Of a stretch of DNA of 48,070 bases, positions 46,910-48,070 are shown piece by piece (within the stretch, counting starts at the first letter, position 1; every line of letters starts with the position of its first letter). The notes below the pieces were generated by a model. It was not told where the DNA came from and did not search any database. It saw only the letters and a list, made by a program, of their open reading frames with translations. A program made the position numbers and the translations under genes. The DNA is from Elusimicrobiota bacterium (lineage in GTDB: Bacteria; Elusimicrobiota; Elusimicrobia; UBA1565). The stretch covers positions 1 to 48,070 of the forward strand of contig DMEZ01000049.1 of assembly GCA_003450735.1 (NCBI GenBank). The letters run 5' to 3'.

Positions 46910-48070
46910 CTATTTTATCAGCCCCGACTGGATGAGGATCCTGGGCTCGACCACCAGGTCGATCTTCCTGCCGCCGAACTCAGAAGCGGTGATGACCTGC
47001 TCGAAGTTGAAGTCCAGCAGCCTGCGCATGAAAGCCGTCCCGCTCAGCTGGCCCGAGAAATCGGCCACGGAGGCCGTGCGGCCCACGTCGTCTATGATGT
47101 AGTTGTCCCAGGAGGTGTAGGACCCGTCCGAGTAGGACTCGTAGAAGCGCTGGTGCACCCGGGAGGCGTCGGGGAATGTCCAATTCCACGTCCGCACGGC
47201 CAGCTGGCCCGTGGCGGGATCGAGCCAGGCGCTGGCGGCGTCGAGTGCTGCCCCGGAGAGCGGGTCCGTGTTCACGGAATCAGCCTTCTCCTGGTAGCTG
47301 GAGATGTTCGTCCCCCGCCAGCCGTACTTGAGCTTCCCGTTGAGGTAGAAGCCGTAGCGGTCGAAGAGGCTCTGGAAGAAAGACCTGCCCGAGACGTCCA
47401 CGAAGCGGTCGGCGGCGGAGTCGAACCACCACGAGACGTTGTCGTTGAGGTCGGCGTTGTTGTTGACGTCCACAAGGTGCCCGCCCTGGCCGGACTCGAG
47501 GAGGCTGTCCTGGGTGTTGGAGCGTCCGGTCTCGAAGGCGGTCAGGAAGTACTCCGGGGCCGTGTCGGGCTGGCCGGAGAGCTGGCGCAAAGCCGCGCTC
47601 AGGTCGGTCGGGAGCGTCCTGTTGAAGGTGCCGAGGTAGTAGAAGTAGTCGAGGCGGCTGTCCCTTTCATTGAGGACCACGAACTTGAACTGGTCGGCCC
47701 GCGTGCGGAGGATGTACTCCTCCAGGCGCACCCGGTCCCCGTTGACGTCGATGAGCGCCTTCCCCTGCTGGTACTCGGCGAGCTTGATCTCCCTGGCCGC
47801 CGCCGCGAGCACCTCCTCCTTTCGCAGGTCGAGCGCCACCTCCCGGTTCATCTGCGCCCGGAAGTCCTGCCGCTCGACCTGCGTCCGGCTCGGGAGGCGC
47901 TCGCCGACCCCCATCCCGCGCAGGTCGATGCGCAGGCGCTCGTTGGGGCGCAGGAGGAGCTGGTGGCCGCGGCGGTCCTCCACCCCGAGGAGGCCCCGGA
48001 AGAGGTCCACGGTCGTCCTGCCCCCCGCGGCCACGCTCACCAGGAACTCGGTGCCGCGCACGGAGCAGAC
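46910..48070 (-). CDS. FecR-domain envelope protein (N-terminus outside the window)
   Basis: The frame is open to the right edge; 386 residues are seen. The first visible part, CSVRGTEFLVSVAAGGRTTVDLFRGLLGV (in part SVRGTEFLVSV), is the second half of a FecR domain, which in non-sigma-factor proteins is a periplasmic beta domain. A helical linker follows (ALDLRKEEVLAAAAREIKLAEY), and then a large domain with LVDVNNNADLNDNVSWWFDS, YGFYLNGKLKYGW and VVEPRILIQSGLIK. No partner sigma factor is visible in the window, and the C-terminal domain is unknown to me. It heads the visible part of the minus-strand surface locus. Confidence 0.8.
   Translation of the reverse strand, partial: VCSVRGTEFLVSVAAGGRTTVDLFRGLLGVEDRRGHQLLLRPNERLRIDLRGMGVGERLPSRTQVERQDFRAQMNREVALDLRKEEVLAAAAREIKLAEYQQGKALIDVNGDRVRLEEYILRTRADQFKFVVLNERDSRLDYFYYLGTFNRTLPTDLSAALRQLSGQPDTAPEYFLTAFETGRSNTQDSLLESGQGGHLVDVNNNADLNDNVSWWFDSAADRFVDVSGRSFFQSLFDRYGFYLNGKLKYGWRGTNISSYQEKADSVNTDPLSGAALDAASAWLDPATGQLAVRTWNWTFPDASRVHQRFYESYSDGSYTSWDNYIIDDVGRTASVADFSGQLSGTAFMRRLLDFNFEQVITASEFGGRKIDLVVEPRILIQSGLIK

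Noticed and set aside
1..48070. CRISPR arrays, tRNA or rRNA genes, insertion sequences
   Set aside because: I saw no array of spaced repeats, no tRNA-like cloverleaf arms, no rRNA core segments and no transposase-like protein. A covariance search would be needed to exclude a small RNA.

Overview
The window is high-GC DNA, almost fully coding, with no rRNA, tRNA, CRISPR array or insertion sequence that I can see. It encodes a Gram-negative envelope: lipid A kinase, Kdo and heptose pathways, Lpt export proteins, O-antigen ligase-like and beta-barrel proteins. The very long export-tagged surface protein with a FlgD-like C-terminal domain, the PorV-like protein, the FecR-domain protein and the MFS protein with an exported N-terminal extension fit an uncultured Elusimicrobiota-type bacterium. 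That placement is inference, not proof.

Layout. (1) 1-110, minus: the start of a ribbon-helix-helix (antitoxin-like) gene running off the left edge. (2) 273-19052, plus: one very compact LPS/lipooligosaccharide cluster of 21 genes, nearly all joined by 4-nt ATGA-type overlaps. It holds a tandem-domain GT9, two GT4s, a GT2, a polysaccharide deacetylase, a second GT9, lpxK, a WaaL-like ligase, gmhB, a small membrane protein, a DUF3108-like protein, a TMTC-like membrane glycosyltransferase, rfaE1, kdsB, pyrG, kdsA, a zinc-ribbon membrane protein, lptC, an LptA/OstA-like gene, lptB and a CsgG-like lipoprotein. A consensus extended -10 box (TGATATAAT, 273-281) is the one clear promoter. (3) 19151-21013, plus: an MFS transporter with a signal peptide and an exported extension of about 180 residues. 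(4) 27113-21023, minus: a housekeeping run of phosphohexomutase, enolase, FtsB, an MBL hydrolase, a HAD phosphatase, lgt and an RluA-family pseudouridine synthase. (5) 27176-31683, plus: a GlpA/GlpD-like and AGPS-like flavoenzyme pair, then two secreted proteins of unknown function. (6) 48070-31687, minus: a surface locus of FecR-domain protein, beta-barrel, cyclic-nucleotide-binding protein, a 3,544-residue surface protein and a PorV-like barrel, followed by two exported unknown proteins with their own promoter.

Functional links. Region 2 makes the nucleotide sugars (Kdo via KdsA/KdsB with CTP from PyrG; heptose via RfaE1/GmhB), phosphorylates lipid A, builds the core, ligates polymer and begins export through LptBCA. 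Not in the window are KdsC, GmhA, the heptose nucleotidyltransferase, WaaA and LptDEFG. Region 6 looks like a self-contained display locus for a giant adhesin-like protein.

The strongest unexplained signal is regulatory. Three separate promoters (19059-19140, 29714-29781, 31007-31098), all driving exported or membrane proteins, carry GGGCCC-type palindromes at a fixed distance from the -10 box. The penultimate motif starts exactly 60 nt before the -10 hexamer in all three, and the last one 36-37 nt before it. Several start codons lie only 6-13 nt downstream of the -10 box, suggesting leaderless or nearly leaderless mRNAs.
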